Numbered from the stretch's first letter, positions 1-11,400 are shown. The stretch: 64,000 bases of DNA from Escallonia rubra (GCA_033065855.1 JAVXUO010001180.1:24426-88425), one strand, 5' to 3'. Notes: generated by a model from the sequence alone, not told the origin. Numbers and translations are program-made.

Positions 1-1170
1 GAAGGTATTCACCACTTCGATCAGATCGAAGTGTCTTTACTAATTACCAATTTACATTTCAACTTCGCCTGAAACTCTATGAGTTTCTCAAAAGCCCAGA
101 GTTATGTGTAGATAACCGTATCTTGAGCAATCATCTGTGAATCTAATGAAGTACTCATATCCATTTGCCTTAAAAGGCTCTTGCACATTTTACCTGTTAT
201 ACAAGAGTCACATGCAGGATAGTCACCCCCAAGGAACTCAAAGGTTCATCCTCTACAAGTCTTTGAATCTTGTTTAGATTGATATATGACCTTATGTAAA
301 TGCCAAAAATAAGTTTGGCTTGGTGGTGAAAGTTCTTTTTTCTGACAATCTGCCTAATTCTATTTTTTGTAGTGAATCAGTAAAAGGAGTAAGAACATGA
401 AGACTATTTAATTGTGTACCGAACAAAGGAAATACTTTCCTTAATTTCGACCTTGGAATAAAAAACCACGGAGTGCCCCTGTTAAAATAAATAAGAAACC
501 GAAATAGAATACCTAAGAGCATTTGATACCAAAAGTAGATTATTAAACTCCTATCACTAGAAATCTAACAAAGATATTCTCCAACTGGTACAATTGTTAA
601 TCTAGCATATGATATAAGCGTAAGGTAAAATTCCCCTACACTTGGTCTTTTGCTTTCTTGAAACCCCTGCAACCAATTGCAAACATGATTAGTGGCTCAA
701 GAGCTATGCACTAGGATCACGTAGACCATTTTAAATAATCGCACTCATTGGAATATGAAGGTAACATATATTATGAATTTAAGTTAATCCTATTTTAGAA
801 TCATGGACTTTCACACATTAGTATTATCATAAAAAGTGTTATGCTAGACAATAACACAGTAAAATGTTATTCATACTGAACTCGTTCGATGCAAATATAT
901 ACGGAATAGATAAATGCAAATGTCTCACTCAAAGTACTCTGGTGATCGCCATTATTAACTACCTGAGTTACGGGCAAGAGGTACATGATACAGTCGAGCC
1001 GATGGAGCGATCTTTACATTGGTGTCTAGAGAGAAACCACACACCCAGACCATTCAGTGTTCTGCCCTTTTTTGGGAGAATACTTGTATTGGCCTACGAC
1101 ATGTTGGCAAGAAATCAACCAACTTTCTATAAGCTACTGATAATCTCGCAAAAGAGGGGATACTCTGACT
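1..1170. other. Unassigned AT-rich sequence
   Basis: I see no recognisable gene, LTR terminus or transposon end here. The open frames on either strand are short, carry no family motif and lie in sequence of about 35-40% GC. The longest (864-1172, 102 codons, + strand) resembles nothing I know. It could be the worn interior of an old retroelement, because the tandem leader of a Tat/Ogre element begins right after it. Confidence 0.5.
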
Positions 1171-1715
1171 AATCGGCCAGTTAACTGGGTTTCCAGCTAG
1201 ACAATCAGTCAGTAGGTGCATTGTTTGAAAATTTTCAAAATTCGTTTGTTTATATCCAGATTCAACCCACTGACCAATTGGCTGGTTTATCCACCTGGAT
1301 GACCGAATGGTTTGTCAGAACCTTTTCTCCCCATAAAAATTCCCAGAAATAAACCGTAACCACACTGACCAACCAGCCAATTATTTTTTACCAGGATAAC
1401 CAGTCGATTAGTCAGAACCTTTTCTCCCCAAACAAATCCCCAGAAATAAATCCTAACCATACTAACCAACTTACCGATTTATCCACCAGTATGATCGGGC
1501 GGTTAGTCAGAACCTTTTATACCCAAAAAGTTCCTATAAACAAACCCTAACCTCACTAACCAACCGGCCGGTTTATCCCCCAGGATGACCAGACGATAAG
1601 TCAAAACCTTTTACCCCTATAAAATTTCCAGAAATAAAACCCTAACCTAACTAACCAACCAGTTGGTTTTCCACCCTTGATAACCAGACGGTTAGTCAAT
1701 CCTATCCGTCAATTT
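1170..1715 (+). repeat. 95-bp tandem repeat, about five units, in a Tat/Ogre-type leader
   Basis: Successive units begin near 1271, 1365, 1461, 1555 and 1650, with a worn partial unit before 1271. Each opens with a variant of CTAACCAACCGGCCGGTTTA. A GGATGACCAG segment follows, then GTTAGTCAGAACCTTTT and a CCAGAAATAAACCCTAACC tail. Units differ by scattered substitutions, so the array is old. The same palindromic core recurs in the leader at 19030-19620 and in the LTRs at 17653 and 24209, which ties these pieces to one retroelement family. The array lies directly upstream of a gag remnant, where an untranslated leader would be. Confidence 0.75.
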
Positions 1716-1859
1716 TTAAAAATCCAAAAACAAAACACCCCAATGACAAGAAAAAATTTATCCTTGCCTCATTAGGGTATGAGCCAGTCAGCTCGATTTA
1801 TGTGGTATGTGTGATTAAGTTTTTTTAAAAAATTCTCTATACAGTTAAAGATAAACATG

Positions 1860-2988
1860 GTTGGTAACAGGACTCATCTAGAGAGCTCAGATGAATTCAT
1901 ATGGCTGAAGGATTCCCACAGATGGCAGACTTGATCCATATTCTCAGTGCATTACAGAAGGATTTTCAAAATGGTTTCACAACCCTGGCAGAACAATAGT
2001 CTTAAATAGCTGAGAAAATAGATAATTTCAATAGGAGATGTAGGAAGGAATAAGAGGATGAAGTTAGAATGGAAAAGAAGGGCGACAAGCAAAAATGTTA
2101 GGAGTTTGATTAACAGTACAAGTCTGAGGACAAAAAAGTAAAACATGATTTCCATAGTGGAAAGATAAACTAGAGGTGCTCGAATCTCAAATCGCCAAAT
2201 GAGGAGAGCCAATGACCCTCAAGAAGTCAGTGCCCTGACCATGAACCCAGAGGATAGATTGTCCCCTAAGTTCAAGATGCCAGAGATGGACCAGTTTGAC
2301 GGAACCACAGACCAGAAGATCCATGTGAAGATGTACATGTGAGCGCCAGCCCCTTATGCAGTGAAGCAGAACCATTTGATATAGTTGCTCAATTGTACTC
2401 TCACAGAAGCCACCTCTCATTGGTTCCTAACTTTGGATGAAGCCCAAGTCCCAACTTGGGAAGATGCTCTGATAGAGTTCGTGAACCATTACCAGTACAA
2501 TGCTGACTTGGTCATAACCCGAGGAGATTTAGAAACTAGGAAACAAGAACCAAGAGAATCAATATATGCCTTCAATATGAGATGGAGAAATAAGGCTGGG
2601 CTGCTTAGATGGTGAACCACCCCGCGGAGGAGGAACAAGAAAACATTGTCAAGAACAATCTACTCGCAGTGTACCATGACTATATTTTCGATCATTACCA
2701 CATCTCGTTCAAGGCCCTAATGGGATCCCTTGTGAAAATAGAAGATGCGATTAATAAGGGAACAAACTATCGTGAGTCAAAACCAGGGGTATATCGAGCC
2801 GGTTCGAGGAGCTCTAATGCACAACCTAAGCCAGTCATGGCCAACAATGTCCAAGCACCCCATCTAGTGTCATGGGAGGCTGCTTTAGAGCCTAGGAGGA
2901 ATTTTATGCCATTGAATGCGTCGTTGTCCAAAGTATTTGAAGAGTTCTTAAGAAGGCGTATGATATCTAAGCTGCCGCCTACTCCCAC
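1860..2988 (+). pseudogene. Broken gag of a Tat/Ogre-type Ty3/gypsy element
   Basis: This is the capsid-type gag of a plant Ty3/gypsy retrotransposon. Residues typical of the family are visible: the TEATSHWFLTLD segment, WEDALIEFVNHYQYNADL, a TRGDLETRKQEPRESIYAF run, then EEEQENIVKNNLLAVYHDY and KIEDAINKG. The reading is split between two frames that meet near 2609, and stop codons interrupt the N-terminal part (2008 and 2341), so it cannot make a full protein. The more decayed copy at 19690-20147 matches 1900-2370, and that at 17250-17652 matches the C-terminal part. Coding similarity stops at 2988, where an unrelated LTR starts. The protease and polymerase of this element are absent from the window at this locus. 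Confidence 0.8.
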
Positions 2989-5900
2989 TATAATATCCAA
3001 CATTTTTTGAGCGATCAATAATTATCTGTGACCCAAAAATAAATGGACGATAATTTAGAGCAATGCTTAGAGATTAGTAGAGAATGAAATGTTAAAATGA
3101 AAGTTAGGCATCATGTGTCAAATTTTGGAAAAATGGATCATAAGATGATGCCATCTCCTACTCTTTTTATATGGTGACTAATGAATTATAATCATAAAAT
3201 AATGGATTAGATAAAATAGAAAACAAAAGAAAGAAATAAAAAGAAATTCGGGAGACAGGAGAAACAGGAAAAGAAAGCCAAAAAAAGAAAAAAGAACATA
3301 ATAGAGAAGAAAGAAGAAAACAGAGGAATAGGGAGAGGGGGAAACTCGAGTAGAAAACTAGAGAGAGAATTGGAGAAAGTTTCTCCAAGGTAATTAAAGT
3401 GTGTTTTAGTGTGTGTGTGTGTGTGTGTGAATTCTTTTTTGTGTGTTTTAGACATTGTATGTATGTGTTCATTGTGTGTGCATCCGTGTGTGTATGTGTG
3501 TTTTATTACTGTGAGGGGAAAGGGAGAACATCAGCAGGGGGTTGCTACTGTGCCATGAAAGTGTGTGTGTGTGTGTGTGTGTTTCACCTGTGTAGGTGCG
3601 TGATTTTCTGTGTGTGTAACAGGTATGTAAGCATATGCAGTGTGTGCGGTGGGTTTTAGTGTGTGTGTGTGTGTTAATGTGTCAAGGTGTGTGTATATTT
3701 CGGGTATGAGGTAAGTTTGTGTAATTGTATGTGTAGTTGGTGAATTAGCGTGTTAGCGTGTGTATTTTAGTGGGTGGGGTGTAACAAGTGTATGTGTGAA
3801 TCTGGGTGAGTGCAGAGAGCGTGTGCGCGCGCGCGCGTATCAGGGGTGGGTGTGTGTGTTTGTGTGTTCAGTGAGTGAAGTATGTGTGTGTAGTGGTGTA
3901 ATGTGTATATGTGTTTTGATTTTGTGTAGTTGTGTGTAATAGGTGGGTATAGGTGTGTTAATGTCTGTGTTTAGGTGTAGATGTGTGTGTTAAGTGTCTA
4001 ACAATATGGGTAAATCATGTATGTAAGGAATTGCATCTCAGCAGAATGAAGTAGAAGGTAAAGTGTGTGCGTTTAAGGTGAAATAGTGTGAGTTTGATTT
4101 GAATAGTAACTGTGTTTTGTCACTAAAGGGGGGTTAGGTTAGGTATTTTTATACGAATTTTTATAAATAGTTAGGATCAAAATATGACAAAGTCCAAAAA
4201 ATGTAACCCCCATTATTTTTACAAGATGTACGTTGTGAAATATTTTAGGAATTTTCGGTGTCCGCGAATCATGCTAAATTAGGATATCCATTAAAATGAA
4301 TTCTCGAATTATTTGACATAGCAAACCAAGCTATTTTATTCTAAAAATTTTAGGAAAACCTTATATTACTAATATTTTTCATTTTCTAAAATTTCGTGCC
4401 ATTCAGAGGTCAATACCAATTTTTTTAGAAGAACCAGCTTCTGAGCACTCGGTCTAGACACCGGTTCAGGATTTTCGAGCAAAAATTTCCTAAAATACTT
4501 TTTAGACCTAAAATGACTTTGGTATGCTTAAAATAGTATTTTAATGTATTTTGGAGATTTGTTTATGCCCGGAATCCCCAGGGGGGTATTTTGGTAATTT
4601 GCCACCCAGAGGGGTATTTTGGTAATTTTATCTATAAAAGGTACTTTTGGGTAAACTCACATACGATAAGGATATTTTAGTGATTCTATTTACGGAAACA
4701 CTTTTCTGGTGATCTAAGTATGAGAGAGGTATTTTTGATAATTTTACACATAAGGTACATTTTGGTAATTTTACCTACCCGGTGAGGGGGTTTATTTTAG
4801 GAGTATGTGTAAGTCAGTATTGAGTTTATAATATCGTAGTGTAGGCTGTGTTCTAATGATTTAATTGTTCCATTTATGTTAAAACAAAAGACTTTTCGCT
4901 TAGGCTAATTTAGCTTTGGATCTAGGTAAGGGTTTCTAGCTGAACCCTAGGTAAGAACTTCTGTCCAAACCCTAATTTTGATAACTTGTGTATGTAAGCA
5001 TTCTTTCGATTTACTTATGGCTATTGTTGAAACACTGAGATTCGCATTGATATCAGCATGTTATTGCCAAGAAAACCCCAACATTGAACCTAAATTGGTT
5101 ATTTGGAAATCTTATCGATGCTCGCCTGTTATTGCATACTGAGAAAATTCAATAATTATTTGCATTCTTTCTTCTGATTGTTGTGCCTAAATTCAATAAC
5201 TAGTTGTATATGTTCTTGCTATTTGTTTGAGGTTGTTCTTGAATCTTGAATGATGAATTAATATCAACACGTTTAAATGTCATCGAAACCCAAATTGATT
5301 TCGGTTAATTGAATTCATTTTGATGCTCTACTTTATTGCATGTCAAACATTGAATTTCTTATTGATTTTATGATTGTTGTTTTCTATGTTGACTTGGTAA
5401 TCTGTTCTGCGGGGAGGCTTTATAAGGGGTCTGAACCTGCGTAATTATGCAGGGCTAGTTCCTTGATCGATGGAAATAGCTAGTTATTGTACATCATGCA
5501 TGTGTACTCTGGGCGTTGCCTGAATGGCATTGCCTCTGCCCATGATCAATACCTTGAATTTTCTTACATTTTATCTTATCAATGATTATTTTGAAAAAAT
5601 GATGTTCAAATGAATGTCTTGTTATCTGATTGAAGGGGATTGAATTGAAACTCTTCCTCATATTGTGATCAAACTCTTTGTGATTGTATGAAACCCTTTC
5701 CCCTATTGCCCTTTGAAGTATTTGTGTTTGTTTCGAAATCCTTTGGAATTTCATCATTGCATTATAAAATGATGGCTTTGAAAATGATATTTTAATGATT
5801 GTTTTGGAACTTGTTGTGATTGTTAATGTTTATTTTGGTTTCAATTTATGATTGATTATGATCGTTTCGGAAGTCATCAAACTATTAATGATTTTTGAAA

Positions 5901-6342
5901 TATTTTGAAAAACATTATCATAGTATGGACTCTTGAGTTGTTTGTAATTTCTTCGGTTGTCCTTGAACGACTTTACTGAGCTCTCAAAAGCTCACCCTTC
6001 ATTTGGTTCCCTTTTGCAGGCAATGATTAGCTGTAGAATGCTCGGAAATGGATCTAGAGTTTGTGTGAGATTTCGGAGAGCCCACCACCATTGTATAGTA
6101 ACATCCTTGCGTGGGTTGGTACTATTAACTCGTTGTATAAGAACTTGGGTTTGTTAACAACCTAGGTTTTAATAGTTTAAGTTTAAGCAGTTCTTTTTGT
6201 AGTCTTGTACTTTGAAGAATTTGAGTTAATGTCTAGTTAGATGCTCTAAAGTATGTGTTAATAAACAGGATTTGATGTGAAGTGATAAGTTAACGCTCCG
6301 GGAGTTCGGGGCAAAGGAGCTCTGGATTTCTGAGATGTTACA
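2989..6342 (+). mobile_element. 3.35-kb LTR (LTR A) of a chromovirus-like Ty3/gypsy element
   Basis: The start TATAATATCC is a worn TGTAATATCC, as seen at the related LTR at 59369. The end is GAGATGTTACA, followed at once by a tRNA-Met primer-binding site, so this is a 5' LTR. It is aligned over most of its length with the LTR at 59369-63085. Shared landmarks are an early block on the ATTATCTGTGACCC motif, a GT-rich block, runs of GTATTTTGGTAATTT near 4580-4790 and a late GCTCTCAAAAGCTCAC motif at 5979-5994. Such long LTRs with a TGTAA...GTTACA frame are typical of Tekay/Del elements. A matching 3' LTR is not adjacent; the interior is interrupted after about 130 bp by a LINE. Confidence 0.85.
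3399..4075 (+). repeat. GT-rich low-complexity block inside LTR A
   Basis: Degenerate GTGTGTG runs, including several pure stretches of 14-20 bp and a short GC-alternating stretch near 3823, fill about 650 bp. Open frames across it are artefacts of the repeat (long runs of Cys and Val). An equivalent block sits at a similar place in the LTRs at 59369, 32315 and 20148. Confidence 0.85.
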
Positions 6343-6344
6343 GT

Positions 6345-6356
6345 TGGTATCAGAGC
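6345..6356 (+). other. Primer-binding site, tRNA-Met type, of the LTR A element
   Basis: TGGTATCAGAGC lies two bases after the LTR end. This is the usual sequence complementary to the 3' end of initiator tRNA-Met in plant LTR retrotransposons, and it proves that LTR A is a 5' LTR. Confidence 0.9.
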
Positions 6357-6486
6357 AGTTTGGTCTTGAGGTATTAAAAGCTAAGGTATATGATTATGTA
6401 GACATAGAATCACAGAGTATAGGCAACGCGATTCTATAGAATCATATTCGGTTAATGAGAGTGGGGTAGGATGATGGTAGAGTTAA

Positions 6487-9130
6487 GAAGTCTGCCTTTA
6501 ACAAATTTCCCCTACGGGTAGACTTCTTCTTTTTTCTTATTATTAATACTAGAGACAAGATTTATATTACTACCAAAAAGAGAAGACATGTTATTATTAG
6601 GAGAAAGAGAGCAGGAAACTAAATTAGAATCAGAGTCCGGATCAGAGCCCGATTCAGAGTGCACAATCAAGCTAGAATCTAAATGCAAATCAGAATGCAA
6701 AGCATGATCAACACTAGGCAAATTATGAAGATGACAAGGTACCTCAGGTAGAGAAGACTGCTGAATACTGACCTCCTGCTGAGAAAAAACATGCTGGGTA
6801 CTAACCTGTATATGGTTATCAAGCGCATGCTGGTGCCTAGTCTACAACTGACTACGGCTCTGCTGAACAAGATCATGAGGTAAAGAAGACGCCGAAGCCT
6901 TACTAACTTTGTTTTTGCCTTTACTTTTCATGGTTGACCACTCTGCTTCTTTTGCTAGAGTAGCACCAGAGGCAGGACGGGTCGTGTCAGATCGCTTCGG
7001 AACATACATTGAAGGAGGTGGGGACCTAATGCTCTCAGGCTGAGTATAAGACAGGGTAGCATGTCTGAAGCACTTACACACCGTGCAAACTGGAGGGCGC
7101 CACTGATAATCTGCCCGAACAATCACAGGATCAGAGGGGGCTTCCTGGTAGGAACTCAAGTTTGGCACAATAACAAGTTCATCAACGTGCTCCCTGGATG
7201 CAAAAACCTCAACACACACTCTAGCAAAACTTATCCACTCACAACTCTCCGTAAGCAAATCCGCATATAGTGGCTTCCCAATACCACTCGCTACATAGCT
7301 CAAACCACTAGCTGTCAGATACTCAACAGGAATATTATAAAGTCTAACCCATAATGATAGAACATCAAGGGATTCCTTGCACAAATTCATACCCAGTCTC
7401 CAACGCTGCAAAACAATTAATTTTTTCACAAAATGCCAAGGACCCGAATCCAGTATCTTATCTACCGTATCCACATAAGAGAATTTGAAGAAGTAAAAAT
7501 CCTTGTCATTAACTAAAACTTTTTGTAACCCATCTTTCAACCACAGCTTACGGGCAATGTTGTTAATAGTGAAATAAGGTAGTTTTTTTATCGAGAAAGT
7601 ACCCCACAACACAGTTATCCCACAATTCAATACCCTTTTCAACAATACCTTGAGGTGGAGAAACTTGTACCTTTCCTTCAGAAATCGTCGGTGGGAAATA
7701 AGATAATTTCATCTTACCTTTAGAACTATAAGGCCCCGACTTCACCTTGTCAGCCCAGGATGGATGAGGAGAAGAAACAAGAAGGCGCTGAACGTCTGCC
7801 CTAATATCTCCTCCTCTTTTTTCCTCACCAAAGGCAACCCCTCCCCTGGGTCTAGAAACACCCCGATTGCCCTTCCCTCCTCTAGCACCCCGGTCTATAC
7901 CACATCTAACTCGAGAACAGGACCGAGAGGCCAGCTGCCGCCTAAGTGAGTCCACCTCCACTTGCAACAAACATTTCTCATCACCGACCTGTCGCCGGTA
8001 TTCAAGTTCCTCCATAAGCAAACCAAACTGATGGGCCGACAACGAACCGCTCAAAAAACGATCGTGTAACTCTCTAGTTTCTGCTATAACAGTTGCTTCC
8101 TCATCAGAACATTTTGAACCATCAATTCTCTTCAAAAGAGATTCGTCACTCTTTGACATACCCGAGGGGCTAGGGGTAGCCTCCCGATGCTTAATCGGCG
8201 GTGAACGAGAATCCACCAAATTAGGAACACAAGAGACATTATAATGAGAAGACAGAGCATTCTGCTTCATAAAATCGACTACCCGAGTGCCAACAGGCAT
8301 AAGAAAAGAGCGACCGGTGCGAAGTCCAGACCCTACCAAAGAAGGATCAAAAGATGCCATAAAGAACAGACCCTAAAAAAAATTATTGCACAACCCTAAT
8401 TAGGGCCGACGCAGCCTTGCAGCCAAACCCTAATTACGGCCGGCACAAGGGGACAAAGGAGAAAGAGGGGGAGCGGGAGGGGAAGGAAAAGGGGAAGGGG
8501 GAGGGGGAAGGAGGCGGCGGAGGAAAGGAGGGGAATGGGGATGCCGGCTGCCGCGCGCCACCGGTGGAAAAAAATCCGGCCAAAACACGAACAAGATAAC
8601 CCGTCGCCGGCCACACGAAGAAGAAGCCGAAAAAGAAGACATTGCCTGAGAAGACAAACCCACGAACAAAACGTCGGCCAACAACCGAGAGAGAACCACC
8701 GTCCAAACGGCACACCTCCTACCCCATCACCTACCGACAAAGGTACACAAATCAACCAAAATCAACCGCCGGCGAAGAGAAGGACCACCAACCGAGACAG
8801 CTGAGAAACCCGATCTGAAACCTTACTCTCTGATGGTGAACTAAAACCGTCCTATCCTAACCCATACAAACCAACCGCAGCTAACCCATAGCGCCGCCAG
8901 AATTGCAAGCCAACACGAACGCCGGCGATGAGAAAAAGACATGCGAGCACTTCTACACCCCGAAAAGGACCAAACTATGAAGAACCACACTAACCGCAAC
9001 TTGCAGCTGTGCCACTAGCCACCGGACAAAAGCAGACTCACCGAAAAGCCGAAGGCCGGCGCGGGGGAGGACCAATAGCCGCCACCTAACGGCTAGAAAC
9101 GACCTAGAGAAGACCCAAGACACAACCTAA
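6487..9130 (-). mobile_element. LINE (L1-type) 5' half: 5' UTR plus ORF1, no ORF2
   Basis: Read on the minus strand, about 770 bp of GC-rich leader (9130 down to 8361) precedes ORF1, and then sequence is lost before any reverse transcriptase. Plant L1 elements are normally truncated at the 5' end, so a copy that keeps the start and lacks the 3' half suggests a later deletion. The left boundary lies near a short inverted repeat at 6485-6528. The right boundary is placed where gag zinc-knuckle sequence of a different element begins. I found no target duplication, so both limits are approximate. Confidence 0.75.
6842..8360 (-). pseudogene. LINE ORF1 with DUF4283 and a degenerate zinc knuckle
   Basis: ORF1 proteins of plant L1 elements bind the element RNA. 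Starting at 8360 the reading has a low-complexity basic N-terminal region, a heptad-rich segment near residues 90-135 and an RGG-like patch. It then enters the DUF4283 fold, recognised by DKDFYFFKF, GPWHF, LIVLQRW, VWVRLYNIPVEY-like and SFARVCVEV segments. A degenerate zinc knuckle follows (Cys, Cys and His kept, last Cys replaced by Tyr). The frame breaks once, in a seven-T run at 7583-7589, so the two overlapping frames meet there. The frame ends at 6842; acidic Ser/Asp-rich sequence in other frames to 6512 is probably the worn C-terminus. It is a transposon protein, not a host gene. Confidence 0.8.
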
Positions 9131-9145
9131 CGGCTAGTTTTTACA

Positions 9146-9976
9146 GTGGGGGTTTGTTTCGATATAGAGTTCAATGACAAACTATGTTTCAATTGTGAAA
9201 AGGTGGGACATTATGTTATGGAGTGCTCGTACCCAAAGAAGGAGAGACCCGGGAAGAAAGCTCATAAGACTTGGCTAGAGGCAGAGCGAAGCCATCTACT
9301 AGGGATCAAAGGGACTAAAGTGCAAGGTCGTGCTTATCCTTTGATTGTGAGAGATGTCATAACTTCTAATCATGTGGTGTCAGGTACGATAAATTGGTTC
9401 TTGTTAATTTCATGCGTTATTAGACCTTGGATTCACACTTTTTTATAACATATTCTCTTGCATGTAAGTTAGGTTCAGAACCATGACCCTTAGAATCCAA
9501 TTTGATGATTGAGACCCCTGTACGGAAATCTATTTTGGTACCTACAGTATACAAGTCTTGTGTGGTGCACAATAAGGGTAGAGAGTTATCCGCTGACCTT
9601 ATAGCTATGGATATTCGGGATTTGATGTTATTCTTGGGATGGATTGGTTGTCTTCTTCTCATCCCTAATTGGATTGTTATACCAAAGAGGTACACTTCCA
9701 TATTCTGGTCAGTCTAGGGTCAAGTTTAAGGGCTCGACTCCCATTACAACTTCTTGCGTTATTTCTGCCTTTCGAGCAAGACACTTGCTAAGGAAGGTTT
9801 GTCAAGGTCTTTTGGCTCAGATTGTTGATACAAGTGTAGCTAATCAGAACTTGTCATATATTCCCAACGTCAGTGAATTTTCAGACGTGTTTCCCAAAGA
9901 GCTCCTAGGTCTTCTTCCGAATCATAGAATCAAGTTTCTTATAGATGTTGTATTGGGAGCTACTCCCAATTTCTAA
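9146..9976 (+). pseudogene. Gag zinc knuckle and aspartic protease remnant, Tekay/Del-type element (copy C)
   Basis: The zinc knuckle CFNCEKVGHYVMEC near 9188-9230 is followed by a protease-like region with several frame changes between 9420 and 9980. The segment around 9840-9960 (SEFSDVFPKELLGLLP and HRIKF) is the conserved linker between protease and reverse transcriptase in Ty3/gypsy elements. The same landmarks appear in the second copy at 15500-16290, which shares the long segment on RPLEF and KSILV. Stops and shifts leave no functional frame. Confidence 0.8.
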
Positions 9977-10034
9977 AGCTCCCTATCGTATGGCTTCTGT
10001 TGAGCTCAAAGAGCTCAAGGTGTAACTCCAGAAA

Positions 10035-11400
10035 TTTCTTGAAAAGGGCTATGTTCGCCAAGTGTATCTCCATGGGGTGCTCCTATTTTATTTGTAAAGA
10101 AGAGAGACGGTATAATGAGATTGTGCATCAACTATAGAGAGTTAAATCATATCACAATTCGTAACAAGTATCCTTTATCAAGGATATATGACTTGTTTGG
10201 CCAACTTCTGGGAGCTGAGTGTTTCTCCAAGAGTGACTTGAGATCAGGTTACCCCCAATTGAGAGTTAAGAGGGAAAACATACGTGAAATTGCTTAACAT
10301 ACAAGATATGAGTTTTTTTGGTGATGTTGTTTAGGTTTATTAATGCACCTGCATCATTTATGGACTTAATGAACCAATATTCAAGCAGTACTTGGACCAA
10401 TTTGTAATAGTCTTCATCCACAACATACTTATTTACTCTAGAAGCAAGGAGAACCATGAGTAGCATCTCCATAAGGTACTGCAAATATTGAGGGAGGAAA
10501 AGCATTATGCCAAGTTTAAGAAATGTGAACTTTGGCTTGGGGAAGTTGTGTTCTTAAGGCATGTGGTGTATGAAGATGGGATCTCGATGGATCCTTCCAA
10601 GGTTGAGGCAATAAGAATTGGGAAAATTAAGGACATTTAGAGAGGTTCATAGTTTCCTTGGTTTGGCGAGCTATTATCGAAGGTTTGAAGAGAGGTTTTC
10701 AACATTTGCTACCACATTGGCTTGTTTGACTCAGAAGAAGGTTAAGTTTGAGTTGCCGGAGGAGTGTGATCGTACTTTTTTTTAGATAAAGAAAAGATTG
10801 GTTTCAGCTCAAGTGCTTTCTCTGCCATCAGAGACTGGAGGGTTTGTGATATATAACTATGCTTCATAGAAAGGTCTGGGATGTGTGTTGATGCAGCATG
10901 GGCAAGTTATTGCTTATGGTTCGCAACAACTCAAGGCATGTGAAATGGACTATCCAACATATGACTTGGAGTTAGCTGCCATGGTCTTTGCCTTAAGAAT
11001 TTTGAGGCACTATGTCTATGATGATATGTGTGAGATATACACTGATCACAATAGCCTAAAGTATTTGTTAACGCATAAGGATTTGAATATGCGTCAACCT
11101 CGATGGTTAGAATTAATTAAGGACTACGACTGCAAGACTTTATACCATCCAGGGAAGGTCAATGCAGTTGTTGATGTTTTCAGTGGAAAGACTACTGGTA
11201 TATGTGTGAGATATACACTGATCACAATAGCCTAAAGTATTTGTTAACGCATAAGGATTTGAATATGCGTCAACCTCGATGGTTAGAATTAATTAAGGAC
11301 TACGACTGCAAGACTTTATACCATCCAGGGAAGGTCAATGCGGTTGTTGATGTTTTCAGTGGAAAGACTACTGGTATATTTGCAGCTCTTTTTACTTCTT
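10035..11400 (+). pseudogene. Reverse transcriptase and RNase H remnant of copy C
   Basis: Reverse transcriptase begins around 10040. [24 protein letters not shown] and [10 protein letters not shown] at 10115-10260 are the finger and palm landmarks. The catalytic YLDD region near 10390-10440 is broken by frame changes. RNase H follows at 10885-11235 with [26 protein letters not shown] and the [11 protein letters not shown] end, all typical of Tekay/Del chromoviruses. A 176-bp tandem duplication (11024-11375) repeats the RNase H end and shifts the frame. Confidence 0.8.
11024..11375 (+). repeat. 176-bp tandem duplication inside RNase H
   Basis: Copy 1 is 11024-11199 and copy 2 is 11200-11375, directly abutting. 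I see one difference (GCAGTTG against GCGGTTG). The surrounding element is much more decayed, so the duplication is recent relative to the element. The unit is not a multiple of three. Confidence 0.9.

Noticed and set aside
1170..1715. Regular repeats that might suggest a CRISPR array
   Set aside because: Units of 95 bp abut without unique spacers, are imperfect, and the setting is a plant retroelement leader.
3167..3659. Open frames rich in Cys, Val and Phe near the first GT block
   Set aside because: Composition follows the microsatellite and an A/G-rich leader of LTR A; no domain.
6842..8360. DUF4283/zinc-knuckle protein as a host gene
   Set aside because: DUF4283 with a knuckle is the standard ORF1 of plant L1 LINEs, and the frame is broken.
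8417..8804. Several open frames on both strands in a GC-rich stretch
   Set aside because: This is the GC-rich 5' leader of the LINE; the frames are composition effects without motifs.
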